From Clostridia bacterium (GTDB taxonomy: Bacteria > Bacillota_A > Clostridia > Christensenellales > Borkfalkiaceae), in contig JAFQBR010000268.1 in assembly GCA_017399665.1 (NCBI GenBank), positions 1-9,056 on the forward strand: a DNA stretch of 9,056 bases, written 5' to 3'. How positions within the stretch are numbered: the stretch's first letter is position 1; every line of letters begins with the position of its first letter. Made by a program: the position numbers and the translations under genes. Of this stretch, positions 1 through 7,845 are shown piece after piece. The notes below the pieces were generated by a model that was not told the DNA's origin, did not search any database, and worked only from the letters and a program-made list of their open reading frames with translations.

Positions 1-1977
1 CTTTGCGTAATTGCCAAAGGGTTCGTCTAAATAAATAACTCTTTTAATAGAGCTAAAATCACAATCCTTTAAAGAAATTACAAGCTCTGCTTCAGTTGTT
101 TTGCCTTGTGGAGCGTAAAGACTGCACTTCATTTTACCCAGCTTATACTTTCTTAAACTGTTTATATCATTTACTGAAAATAAAGTTGTAGAATCGTTGC
201 GATATTTTAAAATAAGCTCGTCTATAGGTTGATTATCAATGGTTTCGTGTTTAGAAACAGTATTAAATACAGTTAATAAATAGTTCTTAAAACAATCAAG
301 ATTTAGTCTTTCGCTATTTACAACTTTATATTCAAAATTGCGAACGTAACCTTTTAAAGATTGTCTGCCGTTGAAAACGGATACGTTTGGCTCAAATATA
401 ATATACTTCTCTGCAGGAGAATTGATAATATCCATATTTCTAACGCCGTTAAAATATAATAAATCAATAAACTCAGTTCTAAACGTAATGTGTGGAGAGC
501 CAGCTTTTAATAAGGTTGCGTTAACGTTATCTGCCTTAATACAAAAAACAGGTTTTTTATTACCTGTGCCAAAAGGCTCTAATAGCGTTAGTTCCTTGGC
601 AAATTCTATTGTAAATTTCTCATTTATAATTTCTTCTACTTCGGTTGATGAAACAAAACAGTCCGAAGTATAGTTGTTATCGATATAATTTGCAAGCTCT
701 TTTGCAAATAGTGGAAGATTTTCTTTACTAACTGTTATGCCCGCAGCCTGAGCGTGTCCACCAAAATCAATCAGCAAATCTTTACAATGATTTACAGCTT
801 GAAAAATGTTGATATTTTCTATACTTCTTGCAGAGCCATGATAAACACCGTCCGTTTTAGTAAACAAAACTACCGGACGTGAGTATTCCTCAACAAGTTT
901 TGCAGCAACTATACCAACTAAGCCACCGTTCCAATTATCGTCATATAAAACGATAACCTTTTCGCCAAGCCCATCTACGTCTATTTTAGCTTTTGCACTT
1001 TTTAATAATTTATCACATTCAGTTTGCCTATCGATATTATAATCGTTAAGCATATTACAGTACGCTGTTATCTCTTTCAAATCACTTTCTAATAACAATG
1101 AAAGCGCGCAGTTTGCGTCCCCCATTCTTCCAGCCGCATTAATTCTTGGCGCAACAGTAAACGCAAGCCCTGTTGACGTGATTTCTTTTAGCCCGCTAAC
1201 TTCAATAAGCTTCTTTATTGCGGGGTTTTTCATTGCACGTATTAGTTTTAACCCTTCATAAACGATATCCCTGTTTTCCTCAACTAAAACCATACTGTCC
1301 GCAATAGTGGCAATAGCAACAAGATCTAAATAATTATTTGCTCTTTCGCCAATTAACGCAAAAGCGAGCTTATACGCAACACCAGCACCGCAAAGACAGT
1401 CAAAGGGATAATCTTGATCTTTAAGCTTACAGTTAATTACAGTACAGTCAGGAAGTTGGGAAGGAATTTCGTGGTGGTCTGTAACGATAACGTCTACCCC
1501 AACGTCCTCTATAAAAGCAACCTCTTCCTTACAACTTACTCCGCAGTCAACTGTAATAACAAGGTCGGGCTCGCATTCCTCAAGCATTTTTTCAACTAAG
1601 TCATGCGTAAGCCCGTATCCGTTTGAACGCTCTGGAATAACGGTATACACTCTTTTTATACCAAAATCACGCAAGGCGTTTGCTAAAACCGTGGTTGCGC
1701 AAATACCGTCTGCATCATAATCGCCAAAAACAATAATACTTTCTTCATTATCGCGCGCGAAAACTATACGTTCAACCGCTTCTTTCATACCTTTTAAAAG
1801 ATAAGGGTCTAAAAAGTTATGTTTTCCGGGGTGTAAAAAGCGGTTAGCTTTTTCCTCCGTATTTATCCCGCGTGAAAAAAGTATCTTTGCTAACTTGAAA
1901 GATATGCCAAATTTTTCCGATAAAGCGGAAATAATATTAAGTTGTTCGTTAGAATAATCATTATTATAAACAATCAT
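1..1977 (-). CDS. recJ: Single-stranded-DNA-specific exonuclease RecJ (C-terminus cut by window edge)
   Basis: RecJ is a 5'-to-3' single-strand DNA exonuclease of the DHH phosphoesterase family, acting in recombination and base-excision repair in the cytoplasm. The frame is open from an ATG at 1977 to base 1, giving 659 visible residues with no stop. The DHH domain shows GDYDADG (D86, D88, D90), TVDCG (D144), TDHH (D167-H169) and ADSMVLVEENR (D227), the metal-binding motifs in canonical order. Further on come the DHHA1 signature (HGSARSIENINIF and FGGHAQAAG) and the OB-fold signature PFGTGNKKPVF. The region after that matches the extra C-terminal domain of Firmicutes RecJ, which runs to roughly 750-800 residues, so about 100 or more are missing here. 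The start is preceded by a modest GGCGG ribosome site at 1986-1990. It follows secF by about 80 bases across a hairpin and is probably transcribed from the secD promoter. The identification is firm; the cut is a window artefact. Confidence 0.96.
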   Translation of the reverse strand, partial: MIVYNNDYSNEQLNIISALSEKFGISFKLAKILFSRGINTEEKANRFLHPGKHNFLDPYLLKGMKEAVERIVFARDNEESIIVFGDYDADGICATTVLANALRDFGIKRVYTVIPERSNGYGLTHDLVEKMLEECEPDLVITVDCGVSCKEEVAFIEDVGVDVIVTDHHEIPSQLPDCTVINCKLKDQDYPFDCLCGAGVAYKLAFALIGERANNYLDLVAIATIADSMVLVEENRDIVYEGLKLIRAMKNPAIKKLIEVSGLKEITSTGLAFTVAPRINAAGRMGDANCALSLLLESDLKEITAYCNMLNDYNIDRQTECDKLLKSAKAKIDVDGLGEKVIVLYDDNWNGGLVGIVAAKLVEEYSRPVVLFTKTDGVYHGSARSIENINIFQAVNHCKDLLIDFGGHAQAAGITVSKENLPLFAKELANYIDNNYTSDCFVSSTEVEEIINEKFTIEFAKELTLLEPFGTGNKKPVFCIKADNVNATLLKAGSPHITFRTEFIDLLYFNGVRNMDIINSPAEKYIIFEPNVSVFNGRQSLKGYVRNFEYKVVNSERLNLDCFKNYLLTVFNTVSKHETIDNQPIDELILKYRNDSTTLFSVNDINSLRKYKLGKMKCSLYAPQGKTTEAELVISLKDCDFSSIKRVIYLDEPFGNYAK

Positions 1978-2009
1978 TATTAATTCCGCCAAAAAATACT
2001 ATAAAGTAA

Positions 2010-2042
2010 AACGCAAAGCGGGTGGAAGATTATCCCACCCGC
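2010..2042 (-). terminator. Hairpin between secF and recJ, possible partial terminator
   Basis: On the minus strand the sequence forms an 8-bp perfect GC-rich stem (GCGGGTGG at 2035-2042 complement against 2018-2025) with a 9-nt loop, 17 bases after the secF stop. The following tract, TTTGCGTTTTACTTT, is T-rich but interrupted by GCG. It may terminate only part of the transcripts, which would lower recJ expression relative to secDF. I see no convincing promoter between it and recJ. Confidence 0.65.
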
Positions 2043-2058
2043 AATTTAACAAATGATA

Positions 2059-3105
2059 TTATGCTTTTTTGCTCTTTGCCTTTGCGCCGATTTTTCTGAA
2101 TAATACCCAAATAGAGGGGTTTAAGCAGAGCGCAGAGAACGTTCCAGCAAGTAAACCAAAGATAATGGGAAGTATGAACTCTCTAATTGTTGAAACGCTG
2201 AATACAAGAAGAACAACTACCATGATTAAAGTTGTAATGATTGATAAAGCAATCTTTACAAGTGAATGTTTAATTGCATAGTTTGCAATTTCTTCATCTG
2301 TAGCGTAAGCAAATGCTGCAGACTTTCTGCATTCTCTAACCTTGTCGAAAATAACGATTGATGAGTTAATTGAGTAACCGATAATCGTAATAACCGCAGC
2401 AATAAAGGTTGTGTTAACGGGAATTTGGAAAATTGTTGTAAGTGCAACCATGATTGCAACGTCGTGAATAATACCAACAATAGCCGCTAAACCGCTTGAT
2501 ACGGTAAATCTTATCATAATGTAAACAAGTATTGCAACTAATGCAAGAGCAAGAGCTAGATAGGTTGCTCTTAAAAGTGAAGATGTTGAAGAAGGACCAA
2601 TAACCGTAGCCTTTACACAACCTTCTTCAAAAGAAGCAGCCATGTTTTTGCTTTCGAAGAATGCCTTTACTTCTTTTTCAATATCACCACTAAAGCCCTT
2701 ATCTTCTTTATTGTCAGTATCGCCGTTTAGTGATTCAATGAACATTTCTTGACCTTCTTCAGAAGTACCAAGTCTTTGACCGTTAAGCATATAAGCAAGT
2801 CTAAATTCGTAAGTAGCACCGCCACCTGGAAGAGGAGAAACTTGCATGTTATCAGCAACCTGATAGCCGTTTTCGTTAATGTATGCTGTGAAATGATCTT
2901 GGAAGTCTTTCTTAAAATCATCACGGTCTGCATAGTCGCCATTAAGTTCTACTACTACCGTTGCACCACCTACATAGTCAAGACCAAGGTTAAGACCGCG
3001 TCCCATAATGTGAAGGAAACCAGCACCGATAATTAATAAACTTATTAAGATAAGTGATGAGAATCTTTGAACAATTTTAAAATCTTTCTTCATGAAGTTA
3101 AACAT
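2059..3105 (-). CDS. secF: Protein translocase subunit SecF (atypical: relay Asp and Arg replaced)
   Basis: SecF pairs with SecD in the membrane complex that uses ion motive force to help pull secreted proteins through SecYEG. This 348-residue protein has an N-terminal helix (about 15-35), the GLDYVGG motif (41-47), an extracytoplasmic domain to about 175, then five predicted helices, with HDVAI (214-218) and GYSINSSIVIFDKVRE (243-258) in the usual order. Oddly, the aspartate normally following SIN in that motif (D637 in Thermus SecDF, by my alignment) is S248. The arginine that partners it (Thermus R671) aligns with K284. I checked both codons on the raw sequence (TCA, AAG). The extracytoplasmic domain carries an acidic, low-complexity stretch around 114-142. 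The ATG overlaps the secD stop by one base (TAATG). A perfect AAGGAGGT ribosome site inside the secD 3' end (3114-3121) implies translational coupling. The family call is firm; the effect of the substitutions is unknown. Confidence 0.96.
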   Translation of the reverse strand: MFNFMKKDFKIVQRFSSLILISLLIIGAGFLHIMGRGLNLGLDYVGGATVVVELNGDYADRDDFKKDFQDHFTAYINENGYQVADNMQVSPLPGGGATYEFRLAYMLNGQRLGTSEEGQEMFIESLNGDTDNKEDKGFSGDIEKEVKAFFESKNMAASFEEGCVKATVIGPSSTSSLLRATYLALALALVAILVYIMIRFTVSSGLAAIVGIIHDVAIMVALTTIFQIPVNTTFIAAVITIIGYSINSSIVIFDKVRECRKSAAFAYATDEEIANYAIKHSLVKIALSIITTLIMVVVLLVFSVSTIREFILPIIFGLLAGTFSALCLNPSIWVLFRKIGAKAKSKKA

Positions 3106-4376
3106 TAGTTATTACCTCCTTCTCTTTTAAGATTGAGGAATTTAGCATCATCTTTAACCAATGGATTAAAAACTTTAAGAATCCATTTTGAAAGAATAAG
3201 TGACGTAAATAAAGAAAGAACGATACCAATAAGAAGTGTTATTGCAAAGCCCTTAATTGTACCGGGACATACAAGCCATAAGATGATTGCAGCAAATATG
3301 GTTGTGATGTTAGAGTCTAATACAGTAACGGTTGCGCGCTTAAAGCCGTGTGCAACAGATGCTTCTTCTGTTTTACCCATACCGTATTCTTCCCTAATTC
3401 TTTCAAAGATAACGATATTTGCGTCAACCGCCATACCGATAGCAAGTAGGATACCTGCAATACCGGGAAGGGTTAACTGAACGCTAGGTATGATTGCAAG
3501 GAATACAATGTAAAGTAATACGTAACAGATAAGAGAAATACATGCAGCAAGTCCCATACCTCTGTAACGGATTAGAAGTACTGCAAAGATAATTAAAAGA
3601 CCAACACCTGCCATAACTGCACTTGTATCGATTGCGCCTTCACCAAGCTTTGTGCTTATGCTACGAGCTTCAGATACCTTATATTCGATAGGTAGTCTAC
3701 CACTGTCGATAACTGATGCAATGCTTAATGCGTCTTCATAAGTTTCATAACCGGTAATAACAGCGCTGTTTTCGCTTAACTGTGTTTGAACGGTAGGAGC
3801 TGAAATTTGTGAATCGCCAAGCCAGATATAAAGTCTGTTATCTTCCATATCTTTAATCTTACCGGTAGCCATTGAGAAAAGGGCTGTACCTTCTGCGGTA
3901 AAATTAAGAGTAACAACGTAACCTTCACCTTCTGGGTTTTGTGCTACGTATGCACTTTCAATGTGATCACCGTTTAAATATTCGATATTAGCCGAATCTT
4001 TAAATGAAAGCTTACCTGTTTGACCGATAATTTCAAGTACTGTGCCGTCATCTTCTACTTGAGGAATTTCAACACGGATTTTGTCTGAATCTTGAACGGT
4101 AATAACTGCTTCAGTATAACCTTTGTCATCAAGTCTTGCTCTGATAATCTTCATAGCATCATCAAGCGTCTTTTGCATATCGTCGCTTTCGCCTTGAGGT
4201 TCTAATACTACGTAGTAACCACCGGATAAGTCAATACCGCGACCAACTTTGCTTAAAATGGAGTTAAAGTCATACTTTGTGTTTCCAACAGGGAAACTTG
4301 CAAAGCACATAACACCCAGAATAGCAATTGCTATGGCCATAACAATAATGACTACAATTGATTTTCTCTTGCTCAT
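3105..4376 (-). CDS. secD: Protein translocase subunit SecD
   Basis: SecD is the larger partner of SecF in the Sec accessory complex. With the ATG at 4376 it has 423 residues, usual for Clostridia and shorter than the E. coli protein because the extracytoplasmic head is compact. It shows an N-terminal helix (about 6-28), GRGIDLSGG (46-54), a domain with repeated beta-alpha segments, the SGRLPIEYKVSE motif (225-236), then five helices (from about 252). The transmembrane motif AIGMAVDANIVIFERIREE retains the essential aspartate (D318, matching D340 of Thermus SecDF). DSNITTIFAAIIL and IKGFAITLLIG follow as expected. A TTG in the same frame at 4403 would add nine residues, but it lacks a ribosome site, whereas the ATG has AGGAGG five bases upstream. 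It is the first gene of secD-secF(-recJ), with a consensus promoter about 130 bases upstream. No yajC gene adjoins it here. Confidence 0.97.
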   Translation of the reverse strand: MSKRKSIVVIIVMAIAIAILGVMCFASFPVGNTKYDFNSILSKVGRGIDLSGGYYVVLEPQGESDDMQKTLDDAMKIIRARLDDKGYTEAVITVQDSDKIRVEIPQVEDDGTVLEIIGQTGKLSFKDSANIEYLNGDHIESAYVAQNPEGEGYVVTLNFTAEGTALFSMATGKIKDMEDNRLYIWLGDSQISAPTVQTQLSENSAVITGYETYEDALSIASVIDSGRLPIEYKVSEARSISTKLGEGAIDTSAVMAGVGLLIIFAVLLIRYRGMGLAACISLICYVLLYIVFLAIIPSVQLTLPGIAGILLAIGMAVDANIVIFERIREEYGMGKTEEASVAHGFKRATVTVLDSNITTIFAAIILWLVCPGTIKGFAITLLIGIVLSLFTSLILSKWILKVFNPLVKDDAKFLNLKREGGNN

Positions 4377-4381
4377 TCTTG

Positions 4382-4387
4382 CCTCCT
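4382..4387 (-). promoter_or_regulatory. Ribosome binding site that fixes the secD start
   Basis: A perfect AGGAGG lies five bases (CAAGA) before the ATG at 4376. It falls inside the open frame that would start at the TTG at 4403, so the longer protein is unlikely. A small GCTTT/AAAGC stem can form just 5' of it, which might modestly affect access. Confidence 0.88.
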
Positions 4388-4507
4388 GCTTTTTATAAAG
4401 CAATCTAATAGTAACTTGTTAATAATGCAACAGCTAAGCGCTTTTTTGCAGCTTGCTATCGCGGAATTGGTGCATCTTATCATAAAATAATAATTTTGCA
4501 CTTTGTT

Positions 4508-4536
4508 ATTATATAATTAATAGGAAAAATAGTCAA
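4508..4536 (-). promoter_or_regulatory. Sigma-A-type promoter for secD-secF
   Basis: On the minus strand the -35 element TTGACT (4531-4536) and the -10 element TATAAT (4508-4513) are separated by exactly 17 bases. The predicted transcript starts near 4501, leaving a leader of about 125 nt before secD. That leader contains one imperfect hairpin (AGCAAGC against GCTTAGCT with a bulged A, roughly 4433-4457) but no riboswitch or T-box signature that I recognise. Confidence 0.82.
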
Positions 4537-4671
4537 TTGTTTTTTAGGCGTTTTTATAAAAAAGGTGGCGCTATATTAAAAAAAATCTCTTTTTTACCTC
4601 TTTTTTAAAAGCCGTCTTTTATTTATCGAATTCATCTTGCTAAATACCTGCTTTTTTTGCGTTTTTAGCAT
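4537..4671. other. AT-rich spacer with no supported gene
   Basis: The gap between cls and secD is about 350 bases. Outside the cls terminator and the secD promoter and leader, this part holds runs of A and T and no frame worth calling. A 13-codon basic reading frame on the minus strand (4594-4635) lacks a well-placed ribosome site and was not accepted. Confidence 0.6.
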
Positions 4672-4699
4672 AAAAAAACCACAAATTTTTCTTTTGTGG
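4672..4699 (-). terminator. Rho-independent terminator after cls
   Basis: On the minus strand CCACAAA (4693-4699) pairs with TTTGTGG (4679-4685) across a 7-nt loop, followed directly by seven T (4672-4678). It sits about 30 bases past the cls stop and separates cls from the secD promoter. Confidence 0.88.
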
Positions 4700-4729
4700 C
4701 TTTCTTTAAATATTGCAATCCAACTTTGG

Positions 4730-6289
4730 TTATAAAAGTGGGGCAAAAATTCTTACTATACCGCGAAGCAACTGACGAAGCTTGCTTATTTTTATCATAC
4801 TTTTATCTATTTGAATGCAATCTTCAAGAGTTTTATCGAAATCAGCCTTAATATCGGCAATTACTTCAGTCTTATACATCCACACACCGTTTTCGAAATT
4901 ATGGGCTAAACTGCGGTAATCCAAATTAACAGAGCCCACTATTGCCGTTTTACCATCTGAAAGATAGTTTTTAGCGTGAACAAAGCCCGGTTTGTATTCA
5001 TATATTTTCACACCCGCGTTGATTAACCGATTATAATAACTGCGAGTAATACCGAATACTATTTTTTTATCGGGTATATGCGGAAGAATTATTCTTACGT
5101 CTACCCCCTTTAACGCGGCTTTTTCTAGGCTTGCGCAGGTATCATTATCGGGAACAAGGTAGGGCGTCATAACCCAAAAATAGTCCTTTGAACTATCTAT
5201 CATTGTTTGAATAGTGTTCATTGCAACCTTTCGTTCATACATTGGCTTTGGTCCGTCACCAAAAGGAATTACGTAGCCCTCTTGAGAAAAATTCGCAGTG
5301 GGATAAAAATCGTTGCGCCTTTGTGGCAAGCTTTTTGAGTTAATCGCATAGTCCATTAAGAAAAGTTCTATAAACTCCCATACACATTCCCCTTCAAGCC
5401 TTATACAATTATCCTTCCAGTAACCAAAACGATTGCGCTCATTTATATACTCGTCTGCTATATTTATACCGCCTGTATAACCGACTTTGCCGTCAATAAT
5501 AATCATTTTTCGGTGATTTCTATTGTTAAATTCATTATTAGTGCTTGCACGCATCTTTGAAAAAGTTAAGCCTTGAATGCCGAATTTCTTTAATTTTCTT
5601 TCGTAATCCGGTGGCAAAGTGCGCATACAGCCTATATCGTCAAAAAGCACCTTGACGTCTAAACCCTCTTTTGCCTTTTGTTTTAATATATCTAATACAC
5701 AGTCCCAAAATTTACCGCTTTCTATTATAAAAAATTCAAGATAAATAAATTTTTCTGCCTTTTTTAAATCTTCCAATATATAAGGAAAAGCCTCTTCACC
5801 ACTAGAAAAGTATTGTTGCTTGACGTTTTCGAATAAATGCGTTTGAGAAATATCGCACAGCATTTTTGCCATGTTATGAGCGTCTTTATCCTCTTTCTTT
5901 AGTCGTTCAAACGCCAAGTCATCATCTTTTTTATAGTTAAACTTTGATATTTCTTTAAGGCGCTTGCGGTGAGTATGTCCTAATTGTCTTGAGTAGAAAA
6001 GCAGATACAGTGTATATCCTGCAATAGGCAACAACAAAACTACTAAAAGCCACGGGGCTTTATAATCAGGGTTATCGTCTGAGGATATTATTCTTATTAC
6101 GCAAACAATTTGCGTAATAACTGTTAAGACGTAAAAGTACGGCACTATAACAGTAATAGTGGTTATTACACCTATTATTAAAATCAGCTTTAGTATCATT
6201 ATGGCAAGTGCAATTAGATACCTTGGGGGAATATTATGCGCGTATCTTTTTGCCTCTTTATGTCTTATTTCGTATGCCTTTTTTTTCAT
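4730..6289 (-). CDS. cls: Cardiolipin synthase, phospholipase D type
   Basis: This enzyme condenses two phosphatidylglycerols to cardiolipin and glycerol at the cytoplasmic membrane. The 519-residue protein has hydrophobic N-terminal helices (about 24-69, probably two) and a third at about 79-99 within the PLDc_N segment (KAPWLLVVLLLPIAGYTLY). Two phospholipase-D catalytic domains follow. The first HKD motif is H259-x-K261 with D266, followed by GKVGYTGG; the second is H438-x-K440 with D445, followed by GKTAIVGSVNLDYRS. Both are intact, and length and layout match bacterial ClsA-type synthases. The start ATG at 6289 lacks a strong ribosome site (only a GAG about ten bases upstream), but no better in-frame start exists. 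The gene stands alone between terminators. It lies directly downstream of the two-component operon, so a functional link to envelope stress is possible, but I see no shared operator. Confidence 0.94.
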   Translation of the reverse strand: MKKKAYEIRHKEAKRYAHNIPPRYLIALAIMILKLILIIGVITTITVIVPYFYVLTVITQIVCVIRIISSDDNPDYKAPWLLVVLLLPIAGYTLYLLFYSRQLGHTHRKRLKEISKFNYKKDDDLAFERLKKEDKDAHNMAKMLCDISQTHLFENVKQQYFSSGEEAFPYILEDLKKAEKFIYLEFFIIESGKFWDCVLDILKQKAKEGLDVKVLFDDIGCMRTLPPDYERKLKKFGIQGLTFSKMRASTNNEFNNRNHRKMIIIDGKVGYTGGINIADEYINERNRFGYWKDNCIRLEGECVWEFIELFLMDYAINSKSLPQRRNDFYPTANFSQEGYVIPFGDGPKPMYERKVAMNTIQTMIDSSKDYFWVMTPYLVPDNDTCASLEKAALKGVDVRIILPHIPDKKIVFGITRSYYNRLINAGVKIYEYKPGFVHAKNYLSDGKTAIVGSVNLDYRSLAHNFENGVWMYKTEVIADIKADFDKTLEDCIQIDKSMIKISKLRQLLRGIVRIFAPLL

Positions 6290-6314
6290 AGTTTTTCTCT
6301 TTTTTTGCGCTTTT

Positions 6315-6342
6315 TTTATAATTTTATACTCCCAAAAGTAAA
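6315..6342 (-). promoter_or_regulatory. Possible weak promoter for cls
   Basis: Only about 55 bases separate the upstream terminator from the cls ATG. Within them TTTACT (6337-6342) and TATAAA (6315-6320) are spaced by 16 bases on the minus strand. The region is so AT-rich that this could be chance. The -35 overlaps the T-tract of the terminator, so read-through transcription remains an alternative. Confidence 0.35.
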
Positions 6343-6371
6343 AAAACGGTAAATTTAATATAATTACCGTT
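6341..6371 (-). terminator. Rho-independent terminator after the two-component operon
   Basis: On the minus strand AACGGTAA (6364-6371) pairs perfectly with TTACCGTT (6345-6352) over an 11-nt AT-rich loop. The T-tract runs through 6341-6346, with its last bases paired in the stem. It begins nine bases after the stop of the small membrane protein gene. Confidence 0.82.
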
Positions 6372-6379
6372 CTTTAATA

Positions 6380-6775
6380 TTATTCATCTGTCTCATTTAA
6401 GATTTCTTCACTTAATTTTAGTATTTCGGGTGCGTATTTTTCTCGTTGTTTATTAAAAACGTATCTATACGCAGGATATGCAAGCCCCATAACCACACCC
6501 CCTATCAATGATAAAGGAATACCTGCAAGTAATAGATTTTTTACCAAAACAAGTGCTAGTCCACCGCCAAAAATTAAACAACCTAAAACACCTATTACAA
6601 GCCCCGTTATCATTGAAGCGTCCGTAATTTTTTTATCTAACCGCTTAACTCTTTCCGCTTTATCTGCTTTATTCTCTGTATCTTTTGGGGCATACTTCTT
6701 TTTAATGTACTCTATCTCTTGCTTTTCATGTGCAGATAATGCTTTGTAAGTATATTCAAATTTATTATTTTCCAT
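6380..6775 (-). CDS. Small two-helix membrane protein of unknown function
   Basis: I do not recognise a characterised function. The 131-residue protein has a charged N-terminal region rich in Lys and Glu (about 1-52), probably helical, two hydrophobic segments (about 54-77 and 80-105) joined by a very short turn, and a charged C-terminal tail (107-131) ending in acidic residues. This is a hairpin in the membrane with both ends most likely in the cytoplasm. Small proteins of this layout starting like ENxKFxYTY are, from memory, common hypothetical proteins in Clostridia. The ATG at 6775 is preceded by AAAGG at a 6-base spacing. The gene starts 14 bases after the kinase stop and is followed by a terminator, so it is the last gene of the regulator-kinase operon. 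That suggests, without proving, a role connected to the kinase, such as an accessory or target in the membrane. Confidence 0.85.
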   Translation of the reverse strand: MENNKFEYTYKALSAHEKQEIEYIKKKYAPKDTENKADKAERVKRLDKKITDASMITGLVIGVLGCLIFGGGLALVLVKNLLLAGIPLSLIGGVVMGLAYPAYRYVFNKQREKYAPEILKLSEEILNETDE

Positions 6776-6789
6776 TTTTTACCTTTGTT

Positions 6790-7845
6790 TTATAATTTTT
6801 CTTCTACTACGTCTACTAGTGTTACGCTAAAGGTACTACCCTTTCCCACTTCACTTTCAACTTTTATTTGTGCGCCTAAAATATCAATTACTCTTTTTAC
6901 AAGAGCTAAACCCAATCCGTTACCTTGCTTAGAGTGTGAGGTATCCGCCTGGTAAAACTTTTCAAAAATACGTTTACCCTCTTCTGCGTTCATACCACAA
7001 CCATTATCTGATACCGTGATAATCGCATTATAGCCCCACTTTTTTAGTTTTATGCTAATATTTCCGCCTTCGCCAGTAAATTTTACTGCGTTAGAAATTA
7101 GGTTATTCCAAACAAGCTCTAGCAAAGCCTGATCTGAACTAATAATTACGTCGTCTAATTCGCATTCTAAATTAATGTTTTTACTTTCGATAACATCTTC
7201 AAAAGCGAGCACACATTCCCCTAGTGAGGTTGTTAAATTAAATGCTTGATTGGCTGGTTTTGTTTTACTGCTTTCAAGTTTGTTAAGCTTTAAAATATTA
7301 GATATAAGCTCACTAAGCTTTTTTGTAGCAGATATTATAATTTGCAAGTATTTTTGCCTTTCTTCTTCCTCTTGCGTGCTTTTTAGCATATTTGCATAGC
7401 TTTGCACAATTGCAAGCGGTGTTTTTATTTCGTGCGAAACGTTAGAAATAAAATCACTTCTTAATATTTCCATCTTTTTAAGCTCAGCAGTCATAACGTT
7501 TAAATTTTGCATTATCAAATCGTACTCGCTATAACTTTTTGGATCGCGATTTACTTCAAGCTTAACTGAAAAATCACCCCTAGTAATTTTTTCCGTTGCC
7601 TCTAATATTTTATTGGTGGGCTGTATAACCATAACCTTTCTTCTAATAGCGTCAATTACAACGCAAATAAGTGCTAAAATTATAATCAACACTAAAATAA
7701 GTACGGCTATAAGCGCATTATCTTGAGTTTTGGTTTGCAAATAAGCAAATGTTAAAACAGCCGTTTGACTTACCGTTGCAATAAGCACGAAAAACATTAG
7801 CGCGCCCCAAAAATCAATTAGCTTATTCTTTTTTCCTCTTCTCAT
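6790..7845 (-). CDS. Sensor histidine kinase with very short external loop
   Basis: This is a membrane sensor kinase that should phosphorylate the regulator encoded just before it. Its 351 residues comprise two N-terminal helices (about 11-36 and 44-66) with only about seven residues between them, a HAMP-like linker (67-120), a HisKA domain with FISNVSHEIKTPL (phospho-acceptor H138, with E139 and T142 in the phosphatase-type motif), and a HATPase_c domain. The latter has NLISNAVKF (N252), DNGCGM (D280) and GNGLGLALV (308-316). All catalytic boxes are intact. There is no PAS or large extracytoplasmic domain, so it fits the size and loop-length definition of intramembrane-sensing kinases, whose signals tend to come through the membrane or a partner protein. 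Its ATG overlaps the regulator stop (ATGA, 4 bases), so translation is coupled. The signal cannot be told from sequence, and no Bce-type ABC transporter is nearby. Confidence 0.95.
   Translation of the reverse strand: MRRGKKNKLIDFWGALMFFVLIATVSQTAVLTFAYLQTKTQDNALIAVLILVLIIILALICVVIDAIRRKVMVIQPTNKILEATEKITRGDFSVKLEVNRDPKSYSEYDLIMQNLNVMTAELKKMEILRSDFISNVSHEIKTPLAIVQSYANMLKSTQEEEERQKYLQIIISATKKLSELISNILKLNKLESSKTKPANQAFNLTTSLGECVLAFEDVIESKNINLECELDDVIISSDQALLELVWNNLISNAVKFTGEGGNISIKLKKWGYNAIITVSDNGCGMNAEEGKRIFEKFYQADTSHSKQGNGLGLALVKRVIDILGAQIKVESEVGKGSTFSVTLVDVVEEKL

Noticed and set aside
371..673. A 100-codon plus-strand reading frame opposite recJ
   Set aside because: It is antisense to a well-conserved RecJ region, has no recognisable motif and no separate promoter or ribosome site; it is a shadow of the real frame.
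4377..4500. Riboswitch or T-box in the secD leader
   Set aside because: The leader has only short, imperfect hairpins and no recognisable conserved motif or terminator/antiterminator pair before secD.
4594..4635. A 13-codon, very basic minus-strand reading frame between cls and secD
   Set aside because: It lacks a well-spaced ribosome site, lies upstream of the mapped-looking secD promoter and is within length expected by chance; a leader-peptide role is not supported.
4679..4700. Bidirectional use of the cls terminator for a plus-strand transcript
   Set aside because: The plus-strand side has an interrupted CTTTCTTT tail, and there is no plus-strand gene that would need it.
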